This document shows positions 8,554 to 17,809 of a DNA stretch of 64,000 bases, piece after piece. The notes below the pieces were generated by a model. It saw nothing but the letters and a program-made list of their open reading frames with translations, made no database searches and was not told the DNA's origin. The stretch comes from an uncultured Bacteroidales bacterium (GTDB lineage Bacteria; Bacteroidota; Bacteroidia; Bacteroidales; UBA3824), in the NCBI GenBank assembly GCA_937877455.1, contig CALFIU010000178.1, forward strand, positions 54,916 through 118,915, written 5' to 3'. Every line of letters starts with the position of its first letter. Position 1 is the stretch's first letter. The position numbers and the translations under genes were made by a program.

Positions 8554-9825
8554 ATTAAAACAGTATCTAATAATTTCGATAATGATATCTTGTTGCTCAG
8601 GAGTCATTTTGTTGTCGCTGGGCAGACACAATCCTCGTGCAAAAATATCTGCTCCAACGTCATTTGCTTTTCCAAGATTAATGTAAGCGTTTGATTGTTC
8701 ACGTCCATTACCATTTGCCGTAACAAACGGATTCATTCTGTATATCGGTTGCAAATGCATCGGTTTCCAAATCGGACGACCTTCAGCATTGAATTTTGCA
8801 AGAGTTTCAAGAATTTCTGTCGGACAACTTTTGCCTTTTTCAGAAATATAAATAGCCTCGTTTTCTCCGCGAACCTGACGGCACATCGCCTCAGAATCTA
8901 TCAACATACAACTCAGCCAATAATTAGGATTGCTATTTTTTTCGTCAAATGGATTCATAGTAACAGGAAGACCTTTAAACCCTTCTTTATAACGATTATA
9001 AATTGCTTTTTTCTGAGCAATATGTTCGTCCAAATAACTCATCTGACCGCGTACAATTCCCGCAATAATATTCGACATGCGGTAATTATAGCCAATTTCT
9101 TCGTGTTGATACCACGGAGCAGCCTCTCTTGATTGCGTTGACCATTTGCGAACTTTATCTGCATCTTCCTTGCTGTTAGTCAAAAACATACCACCCGAAG
9201 AACCAGTGATTATCTTGTTACCATTGAAACTAATTGCCCCAAAATCACCGAAACTACCTGTTTCTTTTCCCTTGTAAGTTGCGCCAAAAGATTCAGCAGC
9301 ATCTTCAACGATGAGTGCGCCATGACGGTTACAAATTTCACGAATTTCGTCAATTTTTCCGGGAATACCGTAAAGATGCGCAACAACTACGAGTTTTACT
9401 TCGGGATATATTTCAAAGGCTTTTTCAAGAGCCTTCGGACACATATTCCATGTATCAGGTTCAGTATCAATAAAAACCGCTTCACCGTCTTCGTATGCAA
9501 CAGGATTGATTGTTGCATCAAAAGTCATATCAGAACAAAAAACTTTATGACCTTGCAATGTACCTTTATCGGGTTTAGATTGACCGTAAAGTTTTTCACC
9601 TGCAAGTTTTGTTGCAAGATGAAGTGCTGCCGTACCGCAAGAAAGTGCAACTGCGTATTTAACACCGATACGCTCTGCGACTATTGTTTCAACCTCGTTG
9701 ACATTTTCGCCAACAGTGGTAATCCAATTTTTTTCAAAGGCATCGTTGACCCATTTCTGCTCCTCGCCGTGCATAGTAGGAGACGAAAGCCATATTTTAT
9801 TCTTAAAAGGTATTATTGTGTGCAT
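8551..9825 (-). CDS. DegT/DnrJ/EryC1/StrS family aminotransferase
   Basis: A PLP-dependent sugar aminotransferase that converts a nucleotide keto-sugar to an amino sugar for a surface glycan. The 424-residue protein has the fold-type I marks: SCGTAALHLA (phosphate-binding), VEDAAESFGATYKG, and the lysine that binds PLP in SFNGNKIITGSSGGM. The C-terminal part (MHLQPIYRMNPF) is typical of PglE/PseC-like enzymes. Codon use is somewhat more GC-rich than in the flanking genes. It lies between a truncated transferase and a gene fragment, which suggests that it arrived or was retained during rearrangement of the locus. The exact substrate cannot be told. Confidence 0.88.
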   Translation of the reverse strand: MHTIIPFKNKIWLSSPTMHGEEQKWVNDAFEKNWITTVGENVNEVETIVAERIGVKYAVALSCGTAALHLATKLAGEKLYGQSKPDKGTLQGHKVFCSDMTFDATINPVAYEDGEAVFIDTEPDTWNMCPKALEKAFEIYPEVKLVVVAHLYGIPGKIDEIREICNRHGALIVEDAAESFGATYKGKETGSFGDFGAISFNGNKIITGSSGGMFLTNSKEDADKVRKWSTQSREAAPWYQHEEIGYNYRMSNIIAGIVRGQMSYLDEHIAQKKAIYNRYKEGFKGLPVTMNPFDEKNSNPNYWLSCMLIDSEAMCRQVRGENEAIYISEKGKSCPTEILETLAKFNAEGRPIWKPMHLQPIYRMNPFVTANGNGREQSNAYINLGKANDVGADIFARGLCLPSDNKMTPEQQDIIIEIIRYCFN

Positions 9826-9836
9826 GATTAATATAT

Positions 9837-10019
9837 TTATAAAGTATTAATAGCGTTATCAAACCAAACATATCGTTTATTTAACCAATCTATTAAGTAG
9901 TCAACTTCTGATTGATAAGTTGTTCGAAGATCATAATTTGAAGTATCACAAAACACATAAACACATAATATTGACCAACGCATAAAATTATAATCAACTG
10001 ATTTAAGTTCATGCGACAT
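9837..10019 (-). pseudogene. Possible C-terminal fragment of a CotH-like kinase
   Basis: A 60-codon frame. Its second half (RWSIL..., then SEVDYLIDWLNKRYVWFDN) resembles the C-terminal helix of CotH-family protein kinases, where an RWPIL-like element precedes a helix ending in WLxxRxxWLD. The kinase domain is absent, so it cannot be functional as such. It sits in a 200-bp gap between the aminotransferase and the HAD gene. The family match is by eye only. It could instead be a small unrelated protein. Confidence 0.35.
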
Positions 10020-10028
10020 TATTAATAA

Positions 10029-10697
10029 TTAAAGTATTTCTTTCAAAATTTCTATTAATTTTTTTATTGTTGTTTTAGGAAGAAATTTTTCTGCAACTTT
10101 ATTAAATTTCTGTTTATGAATATTGCAGCCGTCATCTAAAAGGCATATTGTATTCCATCCCAAAATGTTTGGAGCTAAAAAATCTTTTTGTATATTATCC
10201 CCGACATAAATATAATTATAATCAGGATATTTATTTTGAAAATATAAATAATTTTTTTCCGAAGGTTTTTCACTACCAAAATCTTCTGAAATTATTATAT
10301 TTTCGTCATCAATAAATTTGCTTAGTCCGAGAGCTGAAATCTTGTTGTTTTGAGTAATTGTTCTACCATCAGTTATAATTCCCATAACAAAATTCTGCGA
10401 TTTCAATTTACTCAATGTACAGATTACTGAAACATCCAATTTTATATTCGGAATATGTTCTCTGTATATTTTTAGCAAGTCAGTTTTATCAATATTTAAG
10501 TTATAGTTATTTATCAGGGCTGAAAATACGTCCTGCCCCGCATAATACCAAGAAAGCATATTTTCATACACACTACCTTTTAAATCATAGTGTTCACATA
10601 TTGATTTGTATCCAGATTTCAAAAAATCAATCTCCTTATATAAGGTGTCGTCCAAATCAAATACAACAATTTTTTTACACAAAGATTGCATCGTCAT
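10029..10697 (-). CDS. HAD-superfamily hydrolase
   Basis: A 222-residue phosphatase-like protein of the haloacid dehalogenase superfamily. Motif I is VFDLDDTLY (nucleophile and acid Asp), motif II GIITDGRT, the motif III lysine is in GSEKPSEKNY, and motif IV is YVGDNIQKDFLAPN. A helical cap lies between motifs I and II. The gene overlaps the end of the ATP-grasp gene upstream by 23 bases, so the two are co-translated. The ATP-grasp/HAD pair recurs in polysaccharide clusters and probably makes or trims a glycan substituent. The substrate is unknown. Confidence 0.85.
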   Translation of the reverse strand: MTMQSLCKKIVVFDLDDTLYKEIDFLKSGYKSICEHYDLKGSVYENMLSWYYAGQDVFSALINNYNLNIDKTDLLKIYREHIPNIKLDVSVICTLSKLKSQNFVMGIITDGRTITQNNKISALGLSKFIDDENIIISEDFGSEKPSEKNYLYFQNKYPDYNYIYVGDNIQKDFLAPNILGWNTICLLDDGCNIHKQKFNKVAEKFLPKTTIKKLIEILKEIL

Positions 10698-11631
10698 ATC
10701 TCAACATAATCAAACCGTCTTTCCATCCGTCATAATATTCAATTTCTTGATGTAAGAAGTGTTCTTTTATCAAAGATGCAGGGAAATTTCCTCCAGAAAC
10801 ATAAGAAAGCGGAAAACCACCACCAAATCTCGGATTAATTTCGATCGCAATTATATCATGCGTTTTATCATCGTAAAATAATTGTATACAAATACACCCG
10901 ACACATCCCTCTATATAATTTAATTTTTCTTTGAGAAAATCTATAATGTAATTTTTTTGGGTTTTACCCTGATTAATCTCGCCGGCGCGTACCGAAATTC
11001 GTTCTCTTGGAATTATGCACTTGACTTTATGGTCTATACCATAATACATATCAACCGTATATTCTTTATATACGGTTTTATCAATTAATTCCATAAAAAT
11101 CAATTTCTTATCTTCCTTTATAGATGATGTAATATCTTCATAAGATCTGATTATATGCAAATTAGTACTTAACGAACCATCGTATGGTTTGGCAAAAATA
11201 GGAAACACTGGATATTCTATATCTCGTTTTTGAGGAACTTTAATTCCATTAGTTTCAAAGAAATACTGAGTCTCTCTTTTATCCCTACAAGATTGTACAA
11301 ACTTTTCATCAGAAACAATAACAGAAATATTTTGTTCTGCGAAATGTTTTTTTATTTTTGACAATACCAGCAATTCCGTGTCAATTGTTGGTACAATCAT
11401 TCCTATGCCATTTTCGATACAGATTTTGTTCAAAATATCTGGATAATTATCATCGGTTACACGAGGTACTTTGATACAACAATCCGACACATAACCAGCA
11501 GGTGCCATATTCGGATTCATATCCGTCGTAAAAACCATAGAGTCAGGAAAAAATTCTTTCAAAGTTTCTTTAAAATAATTAACCAATGCAACTCTCTTCC
11601 CAGCTGAAGTTATTAATATATTAGTATTCAT
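10675..11631 (-). CDS. ATP-grasp family carboxylate-amine ligase (CarB/PylC-like)
   Basis: Joins a carboxylate to an amine or similar nucleophile through an acyl-phosphate. The 318-residue protein has a Rossmann-like pre-ATP domain beginning NILITSAGKRVALV, a central ATP-grasp B domain with FAKPYDGSLSTN, and the metal-binding EINPRFGGGFP motif. I start at the ATG at 11631, directly after the stop of the transferase gene. The frame is open further upstream but would overlap that gene. Probably it adds an amino acid or a lactyl-like group to a surface sugar together with the HAD protein; that role is inferred only from position. Confidence 0.83.
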   Translation of the reverse strand: MNTNILITSAGKRVALVNYFKETLKEFFPDSMVFTTDMNPNMAPAGYVSDCCIKVPRVTDDNYPDILNKICIENGIGMIVPTIDTELLVLSKIKKHFAEQNISVIVSDEKFVQSCRDKRETQYFFETNGIKVPQKRDIEYPVFPIFAKPYDGSLSTNLHIIRSYEDITSSIKEDKKLIFMELIDKTVYKEYTVDMYYGIDHKVKCIIPRERISVRAGEINQGKTQKNYIIDFLKEKLNYIEGCVGCICIQLFYDDKTHDIIAIEINPRFGGGFPLSYVSGGNFPASLIKEHFLHQEIEYYDGWKDGLIMLRYDDAIFV

Positions 11632-11632
11632 A

Positions 11633-12241
11633 TTAGTTATTTCCATCAAAAATTTCCATTGTGGCATTCCCTTCTTGTGAAATTCCTTCGCGCTTAAACA
11701 CTTTTTTTATCGTTAAAAACAAAACTTTCAAGTCCACTATAAAGGATAAATTATCCACATACCATACATCAAGTTCAAACTTTTTTCGCCAAGAAATTGC
11801 ATTACGTCCGTGGCACTGCGCCCAACCAGTTATTCCTGGACGAACCTCGTGTCGCCGCGCCTGAATTTCATTGTACAAAGGCAAATACTGAACAAGCAAC
11901 GGACGCGGACCAATCAATGACATATCACCTTTTAAAACATTGATTAACTGAGGCAGTTCGTCTATTGATGTAGAACGGACAAACTTGCCAACATTTGTAA
12001 GACGTTTTTCATCTGGCAAAATATTACCGTTCTCATCTTTTTCGTCTGTCATTGTCTTAAACTTTATGACTTTGAAAATTTTACCGTTTTTACCGGGACG
12101 AGGTTGTAGAAAAAACGCACCTGCGCCTTTGTTGGCAAAATGCAACCAAATTGCAACAACAACAATCAGCCATCCAATTAACAACAAGGCGATTAATGTA
12201 GCAATAAAATCAAAAATGCGCTTAAAAAAGTTTTTGTACAT
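11633..12241 (-). CDS. Undecaprenyl-phosphate sugar phosphotransferase (PglC/WcaJ type)
   Basis: The initiating enzyme of glycan assembly, transferring a sugar phosphate from UDP-sugar to undecaprenyl phosphate at the inner membrane. The 202-residue protein is of the small, PglC-like size. It has one N-terminal re-entrant membrane helix (about 10-33), RPGKNGKIFKVIKFKTM, the catalytic SIDELPQL (Asp-Glu), and KGDMSLIGPRPLL followed by RPGITGWAQ. All are intact, so this is the working copy; a second, truncated one lies at 8230-8553. It is followed after one base by the ATP-grasp gene. Confidence 0.9.
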   Translation of the reverse strand: MYKNFFKRIFDFIATLIALLLIGWLIVVVAIWLHFANKGAGAFFLQPRPGKNGKIFKVIKFKTMTDEKDENGNILPDEKRLTNVGKFVRSTSIDELPQLINVLKGDMSLIGPRPLLVQYLPLYNEIQARRHEVRPGITGWAQCHGRNAISWRKKFELDVWYVDNLSFIVDLKVLFLTIKKVFKREGISQEGNATMEIFDGNN

Positions 12242-12248
12242 TTAATTT

Positions 12249-13687
12249 TCAATTATTATCAACAATCTCCCAATGTCCACCCTTATCAGGACCGACACGA
12301 GTAATTAAACCTTGTTGTTTCATCTTTTCCAAATCCCGATGAATAGTCATTCGTGTTACATTGCAAATAATCGCTAATTCTGTCGTGGTAACAAAAGGAT
12401 TAACTTTAATTTTATCTAACAACAAATTAAATCTTTCTGTAACATTTTCTGTAACATTTTCTGTAACATTTTCTGTAACATTTTTGTCTACATTCTTACG
12501 ATTAAAAATCACATTTGATAATGTTATATCAGAATCAAACTGGACTTTTCCTCCCGTAAGTTTTTCCCAAGTCAAAAGTTTTGTCATTCCGTATCTGGCA
12601 TTTTCCGACAATTTAGCATAGCGGAATAACTTTATTATTCCCGGATTGCGCGGACTTGATACGATTACCTTTCCGATTAAATTCAAATCTATTGCAAAAC
12701 GTCCAGGATTCTGAAACTCAATTCTGTCATCAAAAACCCTTATCGTTGAGTGTATCGGACTGAAATAATCCGCATGAGAAAGCATATTAATCAAGCCCTC
12801 CCTAAGTGCATACAATTGAGAATTGTCGTCAGGTGAAAATCTGTCAGGACCAGCCATAAAAGGATTATCAACAAAATTTCTCAAACGTTGAATCAAAACG
12901 TTATAATATTCCCAAATATTTTCATATTCCTACAAACGAAATGTATAACGCTGAACAGCATCTGTATACGAAGTTCCCGGAATTTCAAGATAGTCTATCC
13001 AAAAATTTCTGACAGCATTGCGAAGCGGTTCCCATTTGCCAAACATCAACAAACTTGCGTATGTAAGATTTCCGTTATGAAGTATACCAATACGAGAGCA
13101 AAACTCCTCATAAGGCAACCCGTTAAACAAAAATTCAGGATTAAAATCACTTACACGCCGTCTGTACGTATGCAACGACTGCAAATTAATATCACTAAAA
13201 CTTGTATTCGGAACGTCCATTTCAGAACGACAACCAAAAGCCTGCTCTCTCTGCATTGCAGCAATTTCATTTTCAGTTGCATGTTGGTCGCCGCTGCCCC
13301 TACGAACAAAAACGTTAATCAAAGATTTATTGAAATATACAGGTTTAACCTCAGAAGACAAAATATGAAACAACAATAAAGTTTTGCCATCTATTGTAAA
13401 ATTTTTGATTCTGCATTAATGACAACATTAAACTTTGTATCAGAGCGTAAAATACCCCAAAAATCTTGTTCCAATTTTTCGGCATTTTTAACACCTTGAA
13501 TTTCAAAAGTACTTTTGCCTTCGAACTTTTTCTCAGCAACTCCCAAAACAATCCAACCTCCGGAAGTATTAGCAAAAGCACAAAACGTTTCCCAAATGTT
13601 TTTAGGCAGTTCCTACTTCGCTTCTTTTACTTCAAAATCGTCAAATTCAATACTTTGTAAACGAGTTAATAATTCAGTTTCTGTCAT
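12249..13687 (-). pseudogene. Broken AlbA_2/AAA_4 (Schlafen-like, RecG-related) ATP-binding regulator
   Basis: When its three open frames are joined this is a typical AlbA_2 protein of about 480 residues: N-terminal domain (FEVKEAK... LPKNIWETFCAFANTSGG), the middle region, the HATPase-like part (LREGLINMLSHADY) and a C-terminal winged helix (TTELAIICNVTRMTIHRDL). It carries an in-frame TAG near 13613, a one-base loss near 13405, and another TAG at 12930. Both TAGs could be CAG-to-TAG changes. The start ATG overlaps the stop of the polymerase gene (ATGA), so it once was coupled to it. The first unit may still be translated as a short peptide. Confidence 0.82.
12437..12484. repeat. Four tandem 12-bp units inside the AlbA_2 pseudogene
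   Basis: CTGTAACATTTT is repeated four times without a mismatch. On the coding strand it gives four NVTE units just before the winged helix. The unit is a multiple of three, so changes in copy number would keep the frame. Confidence 0.85.
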
Positions 13688-14941
13688 TTTGCTAATTCAT
13701 CCTTCTTTTCTTCGCTCATCATCAATAGCAACATTGATGCCCACGAAATAAACATCAATCCTGCATTTCGCGTTAACATATTTTCAAACATAATACCTAT
13801 CATTAATGCAATTGAAAAACCTAACAACGGGAAATATCTATTTTTTATACCATAATATAAAAGCGTCAATAACATTGCTAATAAAAATAAAAGACCAAAA
13901 AATCCAAGTGAAAGCCAACTATAAAGATATTGATTATGAGTACCTAATGTAATATTAGGAAATTTACTTTTTTCATTTTCCTGACGCATTGCCAAATCAG
14001 CATCTCCTACACCAACTCCTAATATAGGATGCTGCTTAATCACTTCAATAGCATTCTTCCAGAGAAATACTCGTTGATTTTTATCATCCCAAGAAATATT
14101 AATTTCCTGTTCTTCTAAAGGTTCAAATAATTTTTTTGCTCCATTGATAAGTCCATCAAATCTTGTATGAGGAACAATAACTAATCCAACAACAATCAAT
14201 CCGATAAATCCCACTATAAGAGTTTTATAATAATTGTTTTTCAGGCAATAAATAAATAAATAAATAAAGAACAATAATAACTCCCCAACCGATTAGCTCT
14301 GCTCTACATTGTAACAATAAAAGGAAAACTGCTACATATAATAGCCCCAAAAACATCAAAATTTTTATTCCAAACTTACTGACTTGACATAATTTATTAA
14401 TTAAAAGAACAAAAACAAAAATAAAACACATTGAATAATATGCTGGATTTAAAAAATGTGATAAAAATGAATATGTAAAACAACTAAAACCAGTTGAAAA
14501 ACTCTCATATACAGAAATATTTCTATGCCAAATATCAAAACTAAATGCCATACCTTCCGAACTTTCATACCAACAATCTTGATAAGATAGATAAAGACAA
14601 GCAAATGAAGATACTAAAACACCAGCTACGAAAAACCAACCAAGAATTTCAAATTTTTTTATAACACCACCAATCCTTGCTAATGTTATAAAAATAGGGA
14701 ACAACATTATAATAATATATCTTCCCGATAATTGTAATCCACTATTTAAATCATCTGACCACAAAAGACTTATAAAACACCATATCCCATAACAAGAAGA
14801 AAAAAATATAAAATATTTTTCTTCAATACGTAATTTAGACAAATTAAAATTCTTATATAAATCTTTGTTTACTAATACCCCAAATGCAGATATAAACCAA
14901 AATATATTAGTCCAAGTCTGATTAAATGGAAGAAAAAACAA
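13684..14941 (-). CDS. O-antigen ligase/polymerase (Wzy-like), out of frame at a TTTA repeat
   Basis: A polytopic membrane protein that polymerises or ligates lipid-linked glycan repeats in the periplasm. Two overlapping frames cover it: 14225-14941 holds the first helices and the start of the family core (LLQCRAELIGWG). 13684-14274 holds the Wzy_C part with a periplasmic loop (FLWKNAIEVIKQHPILGVGVGD, NQYLYSWLSLGFFGL) and the last helices. The switch between them falls in five TTTA units at 14249-14268; with four units the frame would be continuous. No ATG is available at the 5' end: reading in frame continues back to the upstream stop, so TTG at 14941 or an ATT-like start must serve, or a further indel hides the start. 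Confidence 0.82.
14249..14268. repeat. TAAA x5 tetranucleotide repeat at the polymerase frame break
   Basis: Five perfect TAAA units on the plus strand (TTTA in the gene). Loss of one unit moves the downstream reading frame by four bases and restores one continuous polymerase. Tetranucleotide tracts in surface-glycan genes are classic slipped-strand switches in other bacteria. Confidence 0.85.
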
Positions 14942-14994
14942 AAAAATAAGAAATGATATACATGCAATTTTTTTTAGTAATTCCGTTAAGATAA

Positions 14995-15948
14995 TTATTT
15001 TACAATCTTATTATTTAAATACTCTTCATGCAAATAATAAAACTTCTTCATAAAAAGAATGTATGTACCAGTTAAAACTAAAATAACGATAGCACAATAT
15101 ATCCACTTATTTATTTGTAAATAAATTTCACCAACAGAAATAAGTGCTTGAATTAGCATATATACTAATGAAACAACTACATGAGGAATTTTCAACTCAT
15201 TTGCCATAATTTGATAAGCATGCTTACGATGTGCTTGTCCAAGATTTTCGTGCAAAAAGATTCGATGAATAATGGTAAGAACACTATCAATACCATAAAC
15301 TGCTAAAAATAAAATATAGGTTATATTGCCTGTCTGTAATACTAGTTTTCCCAATGCAAAAAGTATAACAAATGCTATCCCGACAGAACCTACATCACCG
15401 GCAAAACACTTTGCTTTTTTTCTAAAATTAAAGAAAAAGAATACTAAATCAGCAGCAACCGCTACTAAAAGATAATTGAAATCTATAAAATCAATTTGTA
15501 AATCAACACAAACAAGCGACAAAAGAACTACCAAAGAATACCCGCCTGTAATACCATTGATACCATCCATAAAATTATATGCGTTTATTATTCCTACGCA
15601 AATTATTAAAGCACATAATATCCATATAGACTCAAAACTCAAAATATCTAAATCATAAAACATCAACAACATAGCAGCAAATTGCACCACAAGTCGAATC
15701 TTATTTGGTACAGAATGTATGTCATCAATAAAACTTATCAAACAAATTAACGACATACCCACCAAGAAAAATGGATATTGAAATCCAAAAAAAAGGAAGT
15801 ATAAAATACTACCAATGCAATAGATTATTCCACCTCCTCGCAATGTTATCTGCGTATGCGAACTACGTAAATTTGGCTTGTCAATAATATTAAATTTATC
15901 GGCAATGCGAAAATATATTAGTTCTAAAATAACAAGAAGGAAAAAGCA
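14995..15948 (-). pseudogene. WecA/MraY-like polyprenyl-phosphate glycosyl-1-phosphate transferase, 5' end lost
   Basis: A polytopic GT4-type enzyme moving GlcNAc-1-phosphate or a similar group onto undecaprenyl phosphate. Visible motifs are IDKPNLRSSHT, RGGG, SFIDDIHSVPNKIRL (Asp-Asp), NAYNFMDGINGI, GDVGS and HRKHAYQ. They are all in the right order and about ten membrane helices follow. An ATG at 15843 opens a 282-residue frame, but the family's DKPN...SSH motif lies upstream of it in the same frame, which is open to a stop near 15949. The true start and first helix are missing, replaced by the end of the CDP-alcohol transferase gene. It may still be partly active if a non-ATG start is used. 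Confidence 0.75.
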
Positions 15949-16444
15949 TCAGATACGTCTGCATTTGAATGCCACTTAGATATAGCAAAAGTAAGTCTAA
16001 ATGATAATTCCGCTGTTACATATACAAACATCGCTATCAAAACCCAAACCGTATCATATCCTAACTGAATAAAACTATATCCGAATGCAGCTATAAAAAG
16101 CGGATGATTTATCATGTGAGCATAATAATCGATGTCAGTTCCATACTTTGAAAATCTTTTTGTAATGCGTGCAACTTCTCCATCACTCAAATCTGTGATA
16201 TACCAAAGATGTATGAAAACAACTCCTAATATTTTGCACCATAACTGTGGCATAGCAAACAAAACTGCTCCAATAATTCCAATGATTATCATACACAAAG
16301 TAACAACATTCGGAATCATTTTCAGTTTCAAAGCCACCATCGTTATAAATGGTGAAAATATACGTGCATAATTGTCAATAAAAATACCCTTTAACCATCC
16401 ATAGTCAGAATGTGGTATTCGTTGTAAATAGTTTTATAATTCAT
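15924..16444 (-). pseudogene. CDP-alcohol phosphatidyltransferase-like gene, broken at both ends
   Basis: A membrane enzyme fragment of the CDP-OH_P family, which attaches an alcohol phosphate. The signature reads DLSDGEVAR, eight residues, G, three residues, D, but the last aspartate of the motif is His (DYYAH). A 138-residue frame starts at 16340. In the same frame the sequence is coding back to about 16425 (LQRIPHSDYGWLKG, FIDNYARIFSPF). An ATG with MNYK at 16442-16444 lies one base out of phase, so one base seems lost in an A4 run. The 3' end stops at DAFSFLLF and abuts the headless WecA-like gene. A deletion between the two genes explains both. Confidence 0.68.
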
Positions 16445-16460
16445 TATTATTTTGCATTTA

Positions 16461-17471
16461 TTACACTGATTTTCGTATAAAACGCTTTGTACGTTCTTCT
16501 ATGATTCTTAAATAATTACGTTTCATTTTTTCTGAAAGGAAACTATTTGATACTAATTGTATTGACCGTTTAGGAATATTCATATAATGGTTTAAAACAC
16601 TTTTTATATCACATGCTGAAAGACCGATAAACGTACCAAATCTTTCAAAATCAAGACGACACGGATGCCCCGAAGAAATATATATATCGCTTTTTTCAAT
16701 TTCAGAAGAAAGACCTCCATCAAGTGCAAAATCATTATCTTTTACGTGAAGATTTGTGTTAAGTAAATCGTATGCCGGCGATAATTTACATTTATTGTCA
16801 TAGTCAAAAATTAATGAAAAATTTTTCAAATGAGCATCTCCGTTGGCATATATATAATTGAAAACTAAGATATTGAAAAAACGTACTAAATCCTTCTCTG
16901 CCTCCGAAGACATCTGACGAATAACTTTTGCAATATCTGCATAACAACCGTCATATTTGAAATACGTTCCTAAAAGATGCTCGTTTTTACCTATTAAAAC
17001 CGAAAAATCTTCCATATTGAATTTTTTTCCTTCAGAAGATATATCGAAACGTCGGGTAATATATATTTGTTGTCCGTTTTTACTGAAACACAATCCGTTG
17101 GCAGCTGTAGAAATTCCATACACTTGTGATGCAATCTGCATTGTAAGGTTTTCGTTTGCTGGTATTTCTTTACGAAATGAAATCGTTGCGTCCCACGGCG
17201 AAGGTTTTAAAATATGTGTTGACCTTTCTCCAATCTCTGCTATACGAATTTTTCCAGAATCAATTACCGCCGGAAATTTTTCTTGAACTCCTGATACTGA
17301 AATTCGATTTAATGATGCAGAAACATTTTCAGAAATTTTCCTTTCGTCAAGATTGAAATCCAATAATGGAGAAACAGATTCACCATCAAATAATTTTTTG
17401 ACAGCTTCTTGACTATAAGTTTCAAAACTTCCTGCCAATGTAGACGGACAATTACGGATTTCTATTTTCAT
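16461..17471 (-). CDS. HipA-family Ser/Thr kinase, C-terminal (HipT-like) subunit
   Basis: The kinase part of a split HipA toxin. The known relatives HipA and HipT phosphorylate aminoacyl-tRNA synthetases (GltX, TrpS) and so stop growth. The 336 residues show the P-loop-like ISVSGVQEK with serines that could be autophosphorylated, ATP-binding THILKPS, the catalytic loop NGDAHLKNF and the metal-binding SPAYDLLNT. All are intact. The ATG overlaps the stop of the HipS-like gene (ATGA). HipBST systems have an HTH antitoxin gene; none is visible here. The pair sits inside the polysaccharide locus, which suggests independent acquisition. Confidence 0.85.
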   Translation of the reverse strand: MKIEIRNCPSTLAGSFETYSQEAVKKLFDGESVSPLLDFNLDERKISENVSASLNRISVSGVQEKFPAVIDSGKIRIAEIGERSTHILKPSPWDATISFRKEIPANENLTMQIASQVYGISTAANGLCFSKNGQQIYITRRFDISSEGKKFNMEDFSVLIGKNEHLLGTYFKYDGCYADIAKVIRQMSSEAEKDLVRFFNILVFNYIYANGDAHLKNFSLIFDYDNKCKLSPAYDLLNTNLHVKDNDFALDGGLSSEIEKSDIYISSGHPCRLDFERFGTFIGLSACDIKSVLNHYMNIPKRSIQLVSNSFLSEKMKRNYLRIIEERTKRFIRKSV

Positions 17472-17791
17472 TTGGATTTTCTGATATTAACAGCGCCAAT
17501 AAAATCAGCACCTGCCATAACAATTAAAAGTCCGAAAAAATCTTTTTCGTCAATATGAGCATTTCTACAAACATATCTACGGTTGAACCCTTCTGGCAAC
17601 AAAGCTATAAAAAAGGGAAACAAAAAATCTGACTCATAGGGGGCAACACGTTTCGGCAACGTCAATGAAATGCCTGGTAATGATGATTTAAGATAGTTTT
17701 GATCGTATTGAAAACGACATCTTCCGCCTCGCACTAATTCTGTAAGAGTCCCCGCGAATGTATCGTTATTATATACCAAAACTTGTCTCAT
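17468..17791 (-). CDS. HipA N-terminal domain protein (HipS-like)
   Basis: A 107-residue stand-alone version of the N-terminal subdomain of HipA (VYNNDTFAGTLTEL, then LPGISLTLPKR and PFFIALLPEG). In E. coli HipBST the equivalent HipS acts as the antitoxin that holds the kinase in check. By analogy it should neutralise the neighbouring kinase, to which it is coupled by a four-base overlap. The start is the ATG at 17791. The 18 bases separating it from the flippase gene leave no room for a hipB, so control of this pair is unclear. Confidence 0.82.
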   Translation of the reverse strand: MRQVLVYNNDTFAGTLTELVRGGRCRFQYDQNYLKSSLPGISLTLPKRVAPYESDFLFPFFIALLPEGFNRRYVCRNAHIDEKDFFGLLIVMAGADFIGAVNIRKSK

Positions 17792-17809
17792 TATTTTTTT
17801 TTTACCACT

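Noticed and set aside
9322..9831. 169-codon plus-strand frame opposite the aminotransferase
   Set aside because: The minus-strand gene has all aminotransferase motifs; the opposite frame has none.
12249..13687. TAG recoding to an amino acid, suggested by two in-frame TAGs
   Set aside because: xusB and several other intact genes in the window end in TAG, so TAG is a normal stop here.
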